64,000 bases of DNA from Stachybotrys elegans (lineage: Eukaryota; Ascomycota; Sordariomycetes; Hypocreales; Stachybotryaceae): the NCBI GenBank assembly GCA_020746835.1, contig JAGPNK010000006.1:186001-250000 (forward strand), in the 5' to 3' direction. Shown here in pieces: positions 11,996-22,741 of the stretch. Position numbers and translations under genes: made by a program. The notes below the pieces were generated by a model, which saw nothing but the letters and a program-made list of their open reading frames with translations, was not told the origin of the DNA and did no database searches. Each line of letters opens with the position of its first letter. Within the stretch, counting starts at the first letter, position 1.

Positions 11996-12971
11996 TCATA
12001 TATCCGATGAGATGGGCATGGGCAGCTTCCTTCTCAGCCGCGAGCAAATGTCGACATATTGGCCCTCTCCCTCCGTCTCAGGGGTCACGATGCCATGCCT
12101 GACCATGAAGTCGACGAGGACAGAGCACACGTTGGGCTTGAACTCGCCGGCTAACATGCGGCGGCGAACCTCTTGGCAGTCCATAAGGATAAACTCGGCG
12201 ACCTCGTCGTCACCGGGGCGAGGCAGCTCTCCCTCATCCATTTCAAGGTCGAAGACGTGGACAACGTCGCCGTGGACCAAGTCATCAGCGCCACGGGACA
12301 AGGCTGTGATGACGCCCGCGGGGCGGACACGCTCGCGGACGCGGCTAAGGCAGGCCTCCTCCATGCTCTCGGCGACGATGCAGTCCATCGGGGTGTGGCT
12401 GGCCTTGACGCCGCCGGCAACGGTGCTGTCGAGCATGCCCGGGTACGTGAAGAGCGTAGCACTCCTCCGCGCGACCCAGATGCGCGGGGCGGCACCGTTC
12501 TCGCCGCGGACGTAGCCAGTGAGGTGGGCGCCGCGAGCAGCGATGCCGAAGAGGCTGACGGCAAAGCGCTCAAGCTGGACAAAGGTGCGGGCGCCGAGGA
12601 GACGGTAGGGCTCGCTGTGGCGGGCGGCGAGCACAGGGAAGACGTCTGCTGCTATGGCGGCGTCGACGGCGGCCTGGAGGGCTTCGGCAGGCGAGGGGGA
12701 GGAGGGGAGGGAGACGGTGCGGGCGGCGTGGTCGATGGTGATGGAGGGGGGCCAAGGCATGAGGGCGATGGTGGAGGGGTGGATGAAGCCGTGTGGACGC
12801 GGGTCTGGGGGGATGAGGAGGCGGTAGTATGGCGTCCAGTCGTGTTCGAAGGAGGAGGGCACGCTGGAAGACTTTGGTTAGGAGCTGTAGGAGAGAGACG
12901 GGGGAGGAGGGGGGCTTCTTATCATACTTGTCCACGAGGGCGAGGAGGTCAATGAGATGTCGTGCGGACAT
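11996..12971 (-). CDS. Tnr3-type Nudix protein with DUF4743 N-terminus
   Basis: Two exons on the minus strand, 12971-12928 and 12863-11996, giving 303 residues. The first exon encodes MSARHLIDLLALVD; the intron (GTATGA, branch CTAAC, acceptor TTCCAG) joins it to residues starting NVPSSFEHDWTPYYRLL. This N-terminus matches the DUF4743 module of fungal proteins related to the Nudix half of S. pombe Tnr3 and yeast YJR142W. The Nudix box is at about 170-192, GGVKASHTPMDCIVAESMEE. Compared with GX5EX7REUXEEXGU it keeps the core Glu and the EE pair, but has His for the first Glu and Ala for the usual Arg. Relatives hydrolyse oxidised thiamine diphosphates, and that is the likely reaction here if the site is active. 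It is divergent with the beta-lactamase-like gene 350 bp away. Confidence 0.83.
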
Positions 12972-13321
12972 TTTGGCGGAGGAATTGGTGCTGCAGGTTG
13001 GCGAGAGGGGAAATGAGAGACGCAAGGGTTGCTGAAGTGAAAATGCAAAGCCGGAAAAGGGTACAGACAAGAAAGTGGAAGAAGAGGGGGGTGATGCATA
13101 TGGATTGTAGGAAGATGTGGTTGGCTGGATGCGAGACAAGGTCGTTAAAAAAAAATAGCCAAGTGCCCAAACTCTATGCATGCGGTACTACACTACAAGT
13201 AACTTTACCGTCATCTCACTCCTCCATCTCACTCATCGCATCTCATACATTTTTCCGCATTTGTGCTTTAACAGCATCTTCTCGGGTTACAAGCTCGGAT
13301 ATTTCATTTCAACTTTTTGAT
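12972..13321. other. Short divergent promoter
   Basis: This 350-bp region separates the start codons of the Nudix-type gene (minus) and the beta-lactamase-like gene (plus), so the two may share promoter elements. No coding sequence or strong motif was recognised. Confidence 0.4.
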
Positions 13322-14697
13322 ATGGATATTCTTGAAGGCATTCTCGCCAAGCACGTCGCTCAAGACGACGACACGACGGGCAAGCTCCTCGGCGCAGCCT
13401 TCATCGTCGTTGATAAAAACGGCATGTTCCATAAGCACATCTCGATCCTAGATCATCCCTGCTGATGCCGTATAAATATATACAGACATTCTCTACCAAG
13501 GCTCCTCGGGTCGTCGGACCTTTGCGCCTGAGGCTCTCCCATTTGGCACCGACTCCTTTACCTGGATCGCCTCACTGACCAAACTCATCACCACGACGTG
13601 TATCATGCAGCTCGTGGAGCGTGGGCACGTCCGTCTCGATGACGACCTACGGGGCTTAGTTCCCGAGCTGGAGCAAGCCAGTATCCTCCTCGGGTTTCAT
13701 GAGAATGGTGAACCTATCCTCGAGAAGAATAGCCATGCCATCACATTTCGGTGAGCCCTTCCTTATTCCTCCAGCTAGATCGCGTCGGCTGACTCTCTCT
13801 CTCTCTTCGCAGTGGTCTTCTGACGCACACCGTCGGCCTGGCCTACGACCTCGCGGATCCAGACCTGACCAGGTGGACCAAAGCAACAGGCCGCACGGCC
13901 GACAACCTCGGCTGGAGCCGCGAGGGCTTCAACACGCCCCTCAAGTTCCACCCCGGCGACGCATGGTGCTACGGCTCCTCGCTCGACTGGGCCGCCCTTG
14001 CGCTCGAGAAGCTGACCAGGACGAATCTAGGCTCGTACATGAAAGAGAACATATTCGACGTCCTCGGTATGCGCGATACGGGCTTCTGGCCCCTGAAGCT
14101 CCCCCATGTCCTCAACCGCAGCGTCGCCTTCTCCAACCGTAGCGACGGCGTCCTGCAAGAGACTCCGCCTCCCATCCCCATCCAAGACCACGAGATTGAG
14201 AGCGGCGGCGCAGGTCTATTCTCCACGGCGGCTGACTACGCCCTTTTCCTGCAAGGCTTCCTCCAGGGCAAGCTGCTCCGACAAGAGACCCTGGAAGCCA
14301 TCTTCACCCCACAACTCAACCCGGAGCAGCGCCGCTCGCTGGAAAGCACCTGCTACCGCAATGACATGATGCACGACGCCTTCGCGCCAGAGTTCCCCAG
14401 AGGGCTGCCGCTCGATCACGGCCTCGGCGCTCTCCAGAACAAGGAGGATGTGCCCGGCAAGAGGCGCAAGGGCAGCCTCACGTGGAGCGGCATGTGCAAC
14501 AGCCGCTGGGTATGTAAACACTTACCAACTTGGCTGCGTGACCAGAATGCTGATCCTTGTCTCGGCAGTGGGTCGATCGAGAGAGTGGCATCGCGGCAGT
14601 TCTGTTTGTAAACGTGTTGCCGCACGGCGATCCAGTCGTGAAGAAGTTATACAACGAGCTAGAAACAGCCGTATACGGGCATGTCGTAGCAAAATGA
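13322..14697 (+). CDS. Serine beta-lactamase-like hydrolase/transesterase
   Basis: Four exons: 13322-13421, 13486-13750, 13813-14509 and 14569-14697, giving 396 residues. Introns 2 and 3 are ordinary GT..AG. Intron 1 keeps frame only with a GC donor at 13422 (GCATGT; branch CTGAT), which joins VVDKN to DILYQGSSG. The SxxK motif is SLTK in WIASLTKLITTT, and the second motif is Tyr-x-Ser in WCYGSSLDWAAL; HTVG and the C-terminal WVDRESGIAAVLFVN strand also fit the class C beta-lactamase/EstB/LovD fold. The serine is the inferred nucleophile. Fungal members hydrolyse esters or amides or transfer acyl groups, and substrate cannot be deduced. No signal peptide is visible, so it is probably cytosolic. 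No polyketide or peptide synthase lies nearby, which argues against a LovD-type biosynthetic role. Confidence 0.82.
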
Positions 14698-14707
14698 GAT
14701 AGATGGT

Positions 14708-16084
14708 TTACTCCTCTTCCTGCCCCAAGACCTCGTCCGCATTCATGGCCTCGAGTGTGCTCTCCAGGACCCGCCGGCAAGCCGCGCGGTACTCAAGCGC
14801 GAGCCTCTGGTTTCTCTCGAGCTCCCCGGCGCCATCCACCTCAAAGTCGGACTCGTCGAGCCTCTCGAGCTCCTGCAGGATCTTGTGCTGGATGATGGCC
14901 GCCGTCTGCTCCAGGTACATGCGGCACTCCTCTCCGACGCGGCCAGCGAAGAAGCTCCGTAGGCGGGCCGCGTCGTCATCACCGCAGCCTGAGAGGAGGT
15001 GCGCGCGCTGCTCATCCGTCGGGGCCAGCGCGCAGAAGATATCCCACACCATGTCCGGCTGGACGTGCTGGAAAGCGCTGAGCATGTCTGCGCCTAGCAG
15101 GGCCGAGAATGCGGCGGGCTGCTTGGACCGGCCCAGCGCGGAACTCGCGTGGCCCATGGGCCGGAGGGAGATGAGGTACTCGTCGGCCGGGTTCGCCGCC
15201 CCTCGCTTCCGCACGTGCACGTAGTCGGCGTGCAGCTGCTCCGTCGCCGGGACCATGAAGCCATACCCCAGGAGGAGCTCCGCGTTGGACTTCATGCTGT
15301 AGTTGTTGAACACCTGCTCGCCGGGCCGGTGCTCCCTGCCGACCTGCAGCGCCACCGCCTTGCCCTCCACGTCGCCCTGCACCGCCCAGCGGACCGGCGT
15401 GGCCATGCTGTGGTTGCCGACGTCGAAGAGCGGGAGCAGCACGGAGAAGTCGTCGGGCGCCACGCCGTCCGGGAGCCGCCGCGCGAGCTGCGCCTCCGAG
15501 AGCACGAGGCTCGGGCGGAAGCTGCGGCTCGAGAAGATGCAGTAGGCCCACCGGTACAGTGCGGGCGACAGGTCGCGCGCGAGGTCCGCATCGGGCGCGT
15601 GCTGGGCGAGGAGGCGACGGGCCTCGGCGAGCTCGGCGTCGACCTCGGCGCGGATCCTCTTGAGCCCAACCTCGACGTTGGTGCCGTCGAGCAGCTCGGC
15701 GTCCTCGGCGGGCCAAAAGGGCGGGAGGCGCCAGGCCGAGGGCTGCGAGGGCTGCGGGAGGGCCTGGATGTACGGCCACCAGCGCGAGCCCCGGCCGCGC
15801 AGAAACTCGGCCACGAGGACCAGCCGCCCAAGGACGTGCGGGGGCAGCGCGGCGACCCCGACGGAGAGCAGCGCCGCCGGGAGAGCCGCCTCTGCGTCGA
15901 GGTACGACAGCGCCAGGGAGCCCGGCAGCGAGACGATGGTCTCGTAGGGCCCGATGGGCGACGAGGCGGACGGCTTGACGCGGAACGAGAGGCCTGTGTC
16001 GGCGTCTTGGTAGATTTCCACCGCGGGGTGGAGGCGGGCGCCGTGCTCGACGGCCCAGCTGACGAGCGTCTCTATGCGATCCAT
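14708..16084 (-). CDS. SET-domain protein lysine methyltransferase (RLSMT/SETD3-like)
   Basis: Single exon of 458 residues, taking the ATG at 16084 (MDRIETLVSWA). An in-frame ATG at 16213 would add 43 residues of unlikely sequence. The SET core is split, as in Rubisco large-subunit methyltransferases and SETD3/SETD6. The motif LLPLFDVGNHS supplies the AdoMet-binding Asn-His, and VFNNYSMKSNAELLLGYGF supplies the catalytic Tyr and the signature following it. A long helical insert lies between the N-SET part (residues about 20-100) and the NHS motif. The C-terminal half is helical, like the RLSMT substrate-binding domain. Relatives methylate non-histone proteins such as ribosomal or elongation factors; the substrate here is unknown. 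The G+C-rich codon use is stronger than in its neighbours. Its stop codon is 10 bp from that of the convergent beta-lactamase-like gene. Confidence 0.87.
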   Translation of the reverse strand: MDRIETLVSWAVEHGARLHPAVEIYQDADTGLSFRVKPSASSPIGPYETIVSLPGSLALSYLDAEAALPAALLSVGVAALPPHVLGRLVLVAEFLRGRGSRWWPYIQALPQPSQPSAWRLPPFWPAEDAELLDGTNVEVGLKRIRAEVDAELAEARRLLAQHAPDADLARDLSPALYRWAYCIFSSRSFRPSLVLSEAQLARRLPDGVAPDDFSVLLPLFDVGNHSMATPVRWAVQGDVEGKAVALQVGREHRPGEQVFNNYSMKSNAELLLGYGFMVPATEQLHADYVHVRKRGAANPADEYLISLRPMGHASSALGRSKQPAAFSALLGADMLSAFQHVQPDMVWDIFCALAPTDEQRAHLLSGCGDDDAARLRSFFAGRVGEECRMYLEQTAAIIQHKILQELERLDESDFEVDGAGELERNQRLALEYRAACRRVLESTLEAMNADEVLGQEEE

Positions 16085-16453
16085 GGCGTTGGGTTGCTGT
16101 GAGGAGCAGGTTGTGGTGGCTTGTTGAAGAGCGTGGGTATAAAATTCGTGTGTGACGTTATTTGCGAGGGTGTGGAAACTCGCCCCGCTGAACCTTATAC
16201 CTCCTCTACTCATGACAACGATTACATGTTGATGGAGCTCACTATTAACTCAGGTATCGTGCCAATAATGCTGAACATGTAGTAGATTGCCTTCCACTGT
16301 GTATGCTTCACCTCTATGCGCCTCGTATAAAGCAGCGCACGCCCGTGGACAACACACTCGGTAACTATATACAAAAGCCCACCAACAACCCCCCCTCACC
16401 CCAACCCTTCATCATGAACACACTCGCCAGCATAGACAAAAAGCCAGCCCGGC
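16085..16453. other. Intergenic region
   Basis: This 370-bp stretch is the promoter of the SET gene and the 3' flank of the Hsp70-like gene, both on the minus strand. No other feature is seen. Confidence 0.4.
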
Positions 16454-18522
16454 TTAATGAAACTCGGCCTCCACCCTCCCGTACCGCACGCCGTCCACCT
16501 TGAGCTCGAAGCCGATGCCCGCGCTGTCTACAATCATCTCGAGCGTGAAGTCGAGGTTGTCGAACTCGACGCCCCGCGTCGTCGTCAGCCGCGTGAACAG
16601 GCTGCGCGGCACCGCGTTCAGGTCCGTCGTCAGCGTGCACACGTGGATCAGGCTGCGCGTGTACGCCACCGGCGGCTCGTCGGCCTCCGAGGCAATCAGG
16701 TCGTCCGTCACGATGAGCGACTGGCCCGGCCGGAAGTTGCGCGTGTAGTGGAACGCAATGGGCGAAAGCGGCGAAAGAGACTCGCCCTGCGATCCGGTTA
16801 GGTTATCCATGAAGGTTCCGTATGATGGCAATGGCTGCGCTCACCTTGGCTATGTGCCACTGCATCCGGTCCGAGACCATCCACCGCTCCCACAGCGGCG
16901 ACCAGTACCTCTCGCTCACCGAGTGCTTCTGCTCGTCGTATACCGTCGCATACGACGTGCCGTAGTGCATCCGCGACTTGCGCGAGATGACCATGTTGCC
17001 CTCGAGCCCCCGCAGCACTGCGCCGCGCACGACGGCCGTCCACGCGTACACGGGCTGCATGACCTCGATCGAGCCCGTCTCTTGTATCGACGATGCGTTG
17101 GCGTGCGTCGGCCGTGGCGTGTACGGCGGCGGCGCCGTGCTCGTGAAATGCGCCTTGAGCCGCCGGTACAGGTAGTCGCTCTGGCCGAAGCCGCCCACCA
17201 GCACGATGCCCGACACGATGCCTCCCTTGGCCCGTAGGCCGTCCACCTGGCCCTGCACCAAGTCGCACACCTCCTTCACCACGGGCTCGAAGATGTCCTT
17301 GATCTCGGCTGCTGTAATGGCCATGAAGCCCGAATCCAGCCCTGCTGCTTCATCATCTGGTAATCCGGGAAACCTGCCTGATCGTCAGCCCTGCTCGGAA
17401 ATGTCCAAGATTGTCCAGGTTAGCGTACGGCACATTCACCTCCTGGTGCTCGTCCTCGTTGAAATTCCGCTTGACAAACTCCTCAAAGTACTTGAGTCCC
17501 ATCTGCCACGTCTTGCCCTTCTTCGACTTCATTTCATCGAACCGCTGCTGGCCGAGCCTGCTGCGCACATGGTCCTCGAATCGGTAGTTGAGAAAGGCGC
17601 TTCCGCACAGTCCTCCCGTTCCGACCGCCGACTCTTCCACCCGCAGCGGCTTCAGGGAGATGATTTTATAAGCAATCAAGCTGCCGCTGTTAGCCAATCT
17701 CGCTCTCCTTTTGCCGAGTTGTGTTACTCACTCTACTGTTCCACCTCCGGCATCGCACACGATAAAGTTATCTCCGACATTAAGGTGGTTCGGCTGGATC
17801 GCCTTGAGCGTATAGACTGCGGCGGCCTCTGGCTCGCTAATCATCTGAATCTCGGACCTGCTGCCCATGCCGGCACGCTCCGCCGCCTGGAGCGTCGTGT
17901 TCTTGGCCGCGTCGCTCCACACAGCAGGGCACGTCAGGACGAACTCAACCTTTGTAGAGGCCATGAAGGACTCGCCGTACCGGCGCGTCAGGGTGTTCAT
18001 GGTGTGCTTGTAGATCTGCGTCAGGTAGTCGCTCACGGCATCCACAACCGTCTTGTTGAAGCGCTTGAGCTGCGCGGCCGTGTCCAGGTGGCTGACGTAG
18101 AAGGGCAGCTTCTGGGAGCGGTCGAGGAACAGCTTGATGCAGCGCAGGCGAGACTCGTCGGGCTTGAACTGGAACCCCCATTTCACGACGGGCTCGGTGC
18201 CGGGGGCGGTGCCAGCGCCGGCGGGGAAATCGTAGGCAATCTCGGTCGGGACCTTGTCCGACGTGATGCCGTTGCCGCCGGGCCACGTCTTGATGATCTC
18301 GATGTCATCCGGGGTCGAGGTGTAGACGGCGGCGACGCCCGAGAAGGTGGTGCCAAAGTCGACGCCGACAATCAGGCGGTCGCTCATGGGGGGCTGCTCG
18401 CGCGAGGGCTCCCGGACAGGGCCATTGATGGCCTCGGTCGAGCTGGGCGGGGTGTAGCTGGTGAAGTAGTTGCGGCTGGCCTGGTTCCTCCGGCTGGTAT
18501 TTGTGCGGAGCGGCAGATCCAT
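16454..18522 (-). CDS. Hsp70-like ATPase of the HSPA12 type
   Basis: Four exons on the minus strand: 18522-17732, 17680-17429, 17373-16845 and 16786-16454, giving 634 residues. Each intron has GT..AG ends and a CTAAC or CTGAC branch site. Phosphate-1 motif IVGVDFGTTFSG is at about 51-62, phosphate-2 DAGGGTVDLIAY begins near 257, and the adenosine loop GIVLVGGFGQSDYLYRRL lies in exon 3. Exon 3 begins with PFPGLPDDEAAG, which restores a segment typical of fungal paralogues. After the actin-like ATPase domain comes a short C-terminal beta-rich region, not a canonical substrate-binding domain with an EEVD tail. This is the pattern of the HSPA12-like Hsp70s that are numerous in filamentous fungi. 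Client and pathway are unknown. The first 45 residues are polar and not conserved, and an alternative start is the Met before SDRLIVG. Confidence 0.88.
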
Positions 18523-20355
18523 CTTCAGATGAGATTGACGATGGCGTCAACTCCTCCTCACTCTGAACTCTGGACGCGCGCGCGGTTTGAGTAACGATGA
18601 GCTCCTCTCGCTATCGAGGTCGGCACGTATATGTGATGGCTCTCGCTGGTTCCGATGGCAGGAAGACGACCATGGTCTTGAGGTGGTCGCAAGGTGATAT
18701 CCTGATACCTCGCCCTTCACCCTTCACCCAAAGCCTGCCCCTCCTCTCCTTCTCCTCAGGCAATCCGAAATATGGTGGGGTACGGGGTGTTGGAATCTCG
18801 CTGCCTTCGGATTGCGGAGCGGCGACGACCAGATCCTGGATCGGTTCCCTGCTCAGCTCTGCCGGGTCTCTGCGTGCCTTTGTCGCTGCCTGCCGGTCAT
18901 TCGTCTTGGGCGATGAAACACGCTGATGCTCTCTCTCCCTGTTGTCTGGCGCGCGCACTCTCACGCTCACTCTTTCTTCGGGGCGGTTGGCCAATGCCGT
19001 GGGACCATGAACTGTAATCACATGTGGGGGCACTAAGCTAAGCAAAGTACAGTCAATGTGTGGCTGAGTCCGTCCTCCAAAACTTCAGGCACCAGGAAAC
19101 CGGAATACTAATAAGGAAATAAGAAACCAGGGGGGCTCAGGTATGATGGGCTGGCTACTCTGCTGCTGCCTGATGCCATCGTCACCGCTTCTCTCGTCCT
19201 AAGACAAAGGCAGCTCGAGGCTCAGGAACCCGGAACATAGAGAATCTTGTGCGCACGTGACGGCGCAGTTCAAGCCTACCTAGGTAGGTAGTATTCATAC
19301 AAGTACATCAGGTAGGTACACGTCAGAGCCAGACATCTCACTGAAGGCTGACGAACAACAATTGATAGGTAGTCCAAACAGATAGATGCACAATAGAGAC
19401 CTCGTATATCTCAGACCAGGTCACAGGATTGCGCCACCTCAGCCCTTTTCTTGGCCTTTCCTAGCCTGCGCGTTATCACTGGAAATGGATGGCGGTGTCA
19501 AGAGTCAAGCACCCAGGAGGCTTGCGAATTGATGAGCATGATTGGTCTTCACTAAATTGGTTTAGATCGTGATAAGAGGTATATTGACGACTGATACGGC
19601 TCATCCAGACATCCGTCTGGGCAAGCATCTCACCCAGTGAAACAAGTAGTAGAACAGAAATGAAGCCCTCGGCGGAAAAAGCCAGCATTGGTGCTCCTCT
19701 CAAATTTACAAGATATTCCGCGGTATGTAAATGTAAATAACCCTCCAACAGTATGCCTCTGATCGTGACGAAATAGCAAGACTCTATAAAAATCCGCCTG
19801 CACCAAAATTCCGCTGGTCTCTCCAGCCAAGAGCAAATCGTGACACCATAAACTCCATCCCATTTTTCTAGGAACATTGGCGACAAATGAAACAACAGCT
19901 TGAGAGAAAAAGCGGGCCATTGGTAGAGTCCATCCAGCTTCACGCAGGTAGGGGGATTATGTGTGCCCATATCGATCTATAGGGGGTATTTGGCGCTCAG
20001 GCCGCCGAGGCAGGCCGACGAATCGAAGAAAAGAACGACGAGTTTGATGAACGAGTGGACGAGCAACGGCCGGCGCGTGCCGGCCGGACGGGTATTGATG
20101 AAAATAGTACAAATGACGGTCGCTGAATCGAACGAATAAATGTTTGCTGATGTGAAGTCGCGTCGCGATGCCGAAAGAAAAAAACTGCTGGCCCATGCTA
20201 AACGCTCAAGGAGAGTAGATGAAAATGTCGCAGAATAAAAGGCACCACGCCATCCTAGGCGGGCCATGTGTTGAGAGAAGTCGAAAGCCACGATGGTGAA
20301 TGAGATAACGATGACAACTTTTCTGTGCAATGACGGCTACCGCAATGCTGGTCGT
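18523..20355. other. Intergenic region, no supported gene
   Basis: This 1.8-kb stretch holds the promoter of the Hsp70-like gene and the 3' flank of the ime2-type gene. Short TAGGTAGG repeats occur near 19280-19320. A 164-codon minus-strand frame at 19476-19970 has no homologue I recognise and may be 3' untranslated sequence. Confidence 0.4.
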
Positions 20356-22741
20356 TTAGAATCTGTTGCTTGCTGCCCAGATGCTCGCTGAGGCGGAAGC
20401 CGCCCATTCGCTCTCCTCATACGGGGGCGTTGGCCACTTGTACTGGTTGTCCACCTTCTTGTTCAGATCAAGTGGTTTGGGAGTTAGTGCTTCGTGTCCA
20501 TCGCTGAACAGAATCTGTGTGCCGCTTGCGGATGGTGAGGGTGTTGGGTAAGGGTTGGTGAGGCCAATGTTGCTTGCAGATTGCCTCAGAGGCTTGCCGC
20601 TCTCCTTCTCCATTCGCTTCATGGCCCTCCTCGTTGATGACAGCGCCTCATCGAGAAGCTCCTCCTCTTCATCAGGGGCATCGTATTGCTGCACTCCCTG
20701 TGCAGCCTGGGCGCGTCGCGTGCGGCTCGAGATGGGGCCGGTACGCGCCACGCCAATCAGGTTGTCTGCTGATCTTGTGTGTTGCTGGGGAAGAGAGTGA
20801 TGCCTCTTGAGATTGGTAGTGCTGGCACTAGTCGTGAACTGATGACTCGGGACAGCTGGGCGTCCGTCCAGGTTATTCTGCACGTCGCGCAGTGCCTTGT
20901 CTAGGGACTCGTACACCTCACTCTTGGGGGCAGGAGCAGGGCTTGGCTGGTCGACCAGCATCGAGGATCGGTTGCTTGCCCAGGGGCCACAGCCAGCTTG
21001 CGCCTCAATGTCGTCGTATGAGGGAGAGACTGGAGTCTGGTGGCGGCCTGAGAATCTCCTGGCACGCTTGCGCAGGTGTGAGAAGAAGCTTTCCTTCTGG
21101 GCACTAGGCGGGGAGACCAAGCCCGTGGCTCCGTTGAGAGCACGCTCCGTCTGCTGGCGATGCAGTTCAGCGTAGTGGTTGGTGCTCGAGTTCACCGACA
21201 ATTGCCTTCCAACCTTCTTGGACTTCTCCTGGCTAGCTGCATCCTGGTGGCCGTTATTGGCACGGGCATTTACCGTATCCGACAAGGGAGAAATGGGCCG
21301 AATCGAAGGCAAGATTGCCATGGGCGCCACGTTGGAAAGGCCATTCGTCCACGTGCTCCGCTTGCCAGCGACACGCTGCTTCTGGCTGGCGCTGTCGGCA
21401 TTGGCAGGGTTGGAGGCGACAGCAGGTCGTGGTGCCAAGTTGTCCTGGGCCTGGGCCTGGGCGGGTGCCGCAAGTTCGGGGTTCTCGACGCGCCCGATGA
21501 GCGACTTGCGGAACCAAGATGGCTTGCTCGAGGGCGTGGAAGTGGGAGTCACCTCCTTGGAGGCTCGGCTAAGGTTAGATTCCTTACGTCCCAGAATCTT
21601 GGATGCTGAGGTGTTGGGTCTCAGCGGGTCCACGGCATCGGCAAAGTACTCGTGTGCAAGGGCCTGGGAGGATGTCGGTCGGCTCTTGGGATCCCACATG
21701 AGACACCAGGTGACGAACTGGCTCAAAGCTGCTGGCCACTGGGGGGCCTGAAGAATGGTGTCCATGGCGTGCGGTGCCATCTTGGGAAAGGAGAAGCCTA
21801 GTTTGCTAGCCAACCTGGTGCCCTCACGCCATTCACCTCCACCGACGCGAGCTCCCGACTTGTTGTACCAGTTTCCGGGGCTACCCATGATCTCACAGAC
21901 TCTCCAGACCTGGTCAACCTCGTTGCCGCCAGGGAATAGCGGCTTCAGTGTGGCAACTTCGACTGCCATGGCACCAACAGCCCAGATATCGACGGGGGCT
22001 GAGTACTCGCCGGCACGCAGGAGCACCTCGGGTGCTCGGTACCATCTTGTCGATACGTAAGTCGTGTATGGCAGCTTGGAATGCATCTCACGGGCCAGAC
22101 CAAAGTCTGCGAGCTTGACGGAGTAGGTGGGTGGTGTAGAAGGAGGCGTGACGAGCGAAGAGTACCGTCGGAAGGAGGCAGCGGTGTCCTGGTGCGAAGA
22201 GGTAGAAACGAGGATGTTTTCGGGCTTGATGTCTCGGTGGAAGAAGTGGTGCGAGTGGATGTGCTCGAGTCCGCGCATGATCTGGAATAGAATGCTCTTG
22301 ACGCTGGCGTTGTCGAGGTACTTGTGGTCCCTGGCCTTCATTAATTGATAGAGGTTGCCCTCCATGTACTCCATGCAAATATGCAGCTTCTTGCTGTAGG
22401 GGTCAAGGAAGATATCCATGGCGGGGACGAGATGAGGATGGGCGGGAAGTGTGCGGAGGAAAACGACCTCGCGCAGCTCGGCGCACTGGGCGAAACTCTC
22501 GAACGTCTTCTTCATCGACTTGATGGCCACCTGCGTGGGTCAGCTCTGCCTCTGTGTGATGTGGATGGAGTCTACCTACCACTGTGCCCCGACGAGCTAT
22601 ATGGGCACCGGCGGTTCTGACTCTAGCGAGAGCGACGCTGCCGAAGCTCCCGTCGCCGATCTCCTTCAGCACCTCGAAGCGATCTTCGAGGGCAAAGGTG
22701 TGTGAGGATGAACCTCTCTGGGAGTCGTTTGAAGCGGTCAT
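20356..22741 (-). CDS. ime2: Ime2-type meiosis/development protein kinase
   Basis: Two exons on the minus strand, 22741-22580 and 22530-20356, giving 778 residues. Exon 1 carries the Gly-rich loop IGDGSFGSV. The intron (GTAGGT..CGCAG) falls just before VAIK, with the ATP Lys at 58. The catalytic loop HRDIKPEN has its Asp at 154, DFG is at about 197, and the activation loop is LPYTTYVSTRWYRAPEVLL with a T-x-Y motif, as in Ime2 and the RCK/MAK kinases. About 29 Ser/Thr/Pro-rich residues sit between the catalytic loop and DFG. The C-terminal 430 residues are Ser/Pro-rich and probably regulatory. Ime2 relatives control meiosis in yeast and sexual or light-dependent development in filamentous fungi. 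The very long upstream region would suit complex transcriptional control. A plain RCK-family name is the main alternative. Confidence 0.88.

Noticed and set aside
12173..12955. 260-codon plus-strand frame opposite the Nudix gene
   Set aside because: It is a Gly/Ala/Val-rich shadow of the minus-strand coding sequence.
15149..16102. 317-codon plus-strand frame opposite the SET gene
   Set aside because: It is a shadow frame with Arg/Gly/Leu bias caused by the very G+C-rich SET gene codons.
17341..17430. Apparent frameshift or pseudogene in the Hsp70-like gene
   Set aside because: A normal intron at 17428-17374 (GTACGC donor, CTGAC branch) restores the conserved PFPGLPDDEAAG segment, so the gene is intact.
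17206..18594. 462-codon plus-strand frame opposite the Hsp70-like gene
   Set aside because: It spans introns of the minus-strand gene and matches no family; the minus-strand Hsp70 motifs are unambiguous.
19476..19970. 164-codon minus-strand frame downstream of the ime2-type gene
   Set aside because: No domain, overlapping alternative frames, and position fits a 3' untranslated or spacer region.
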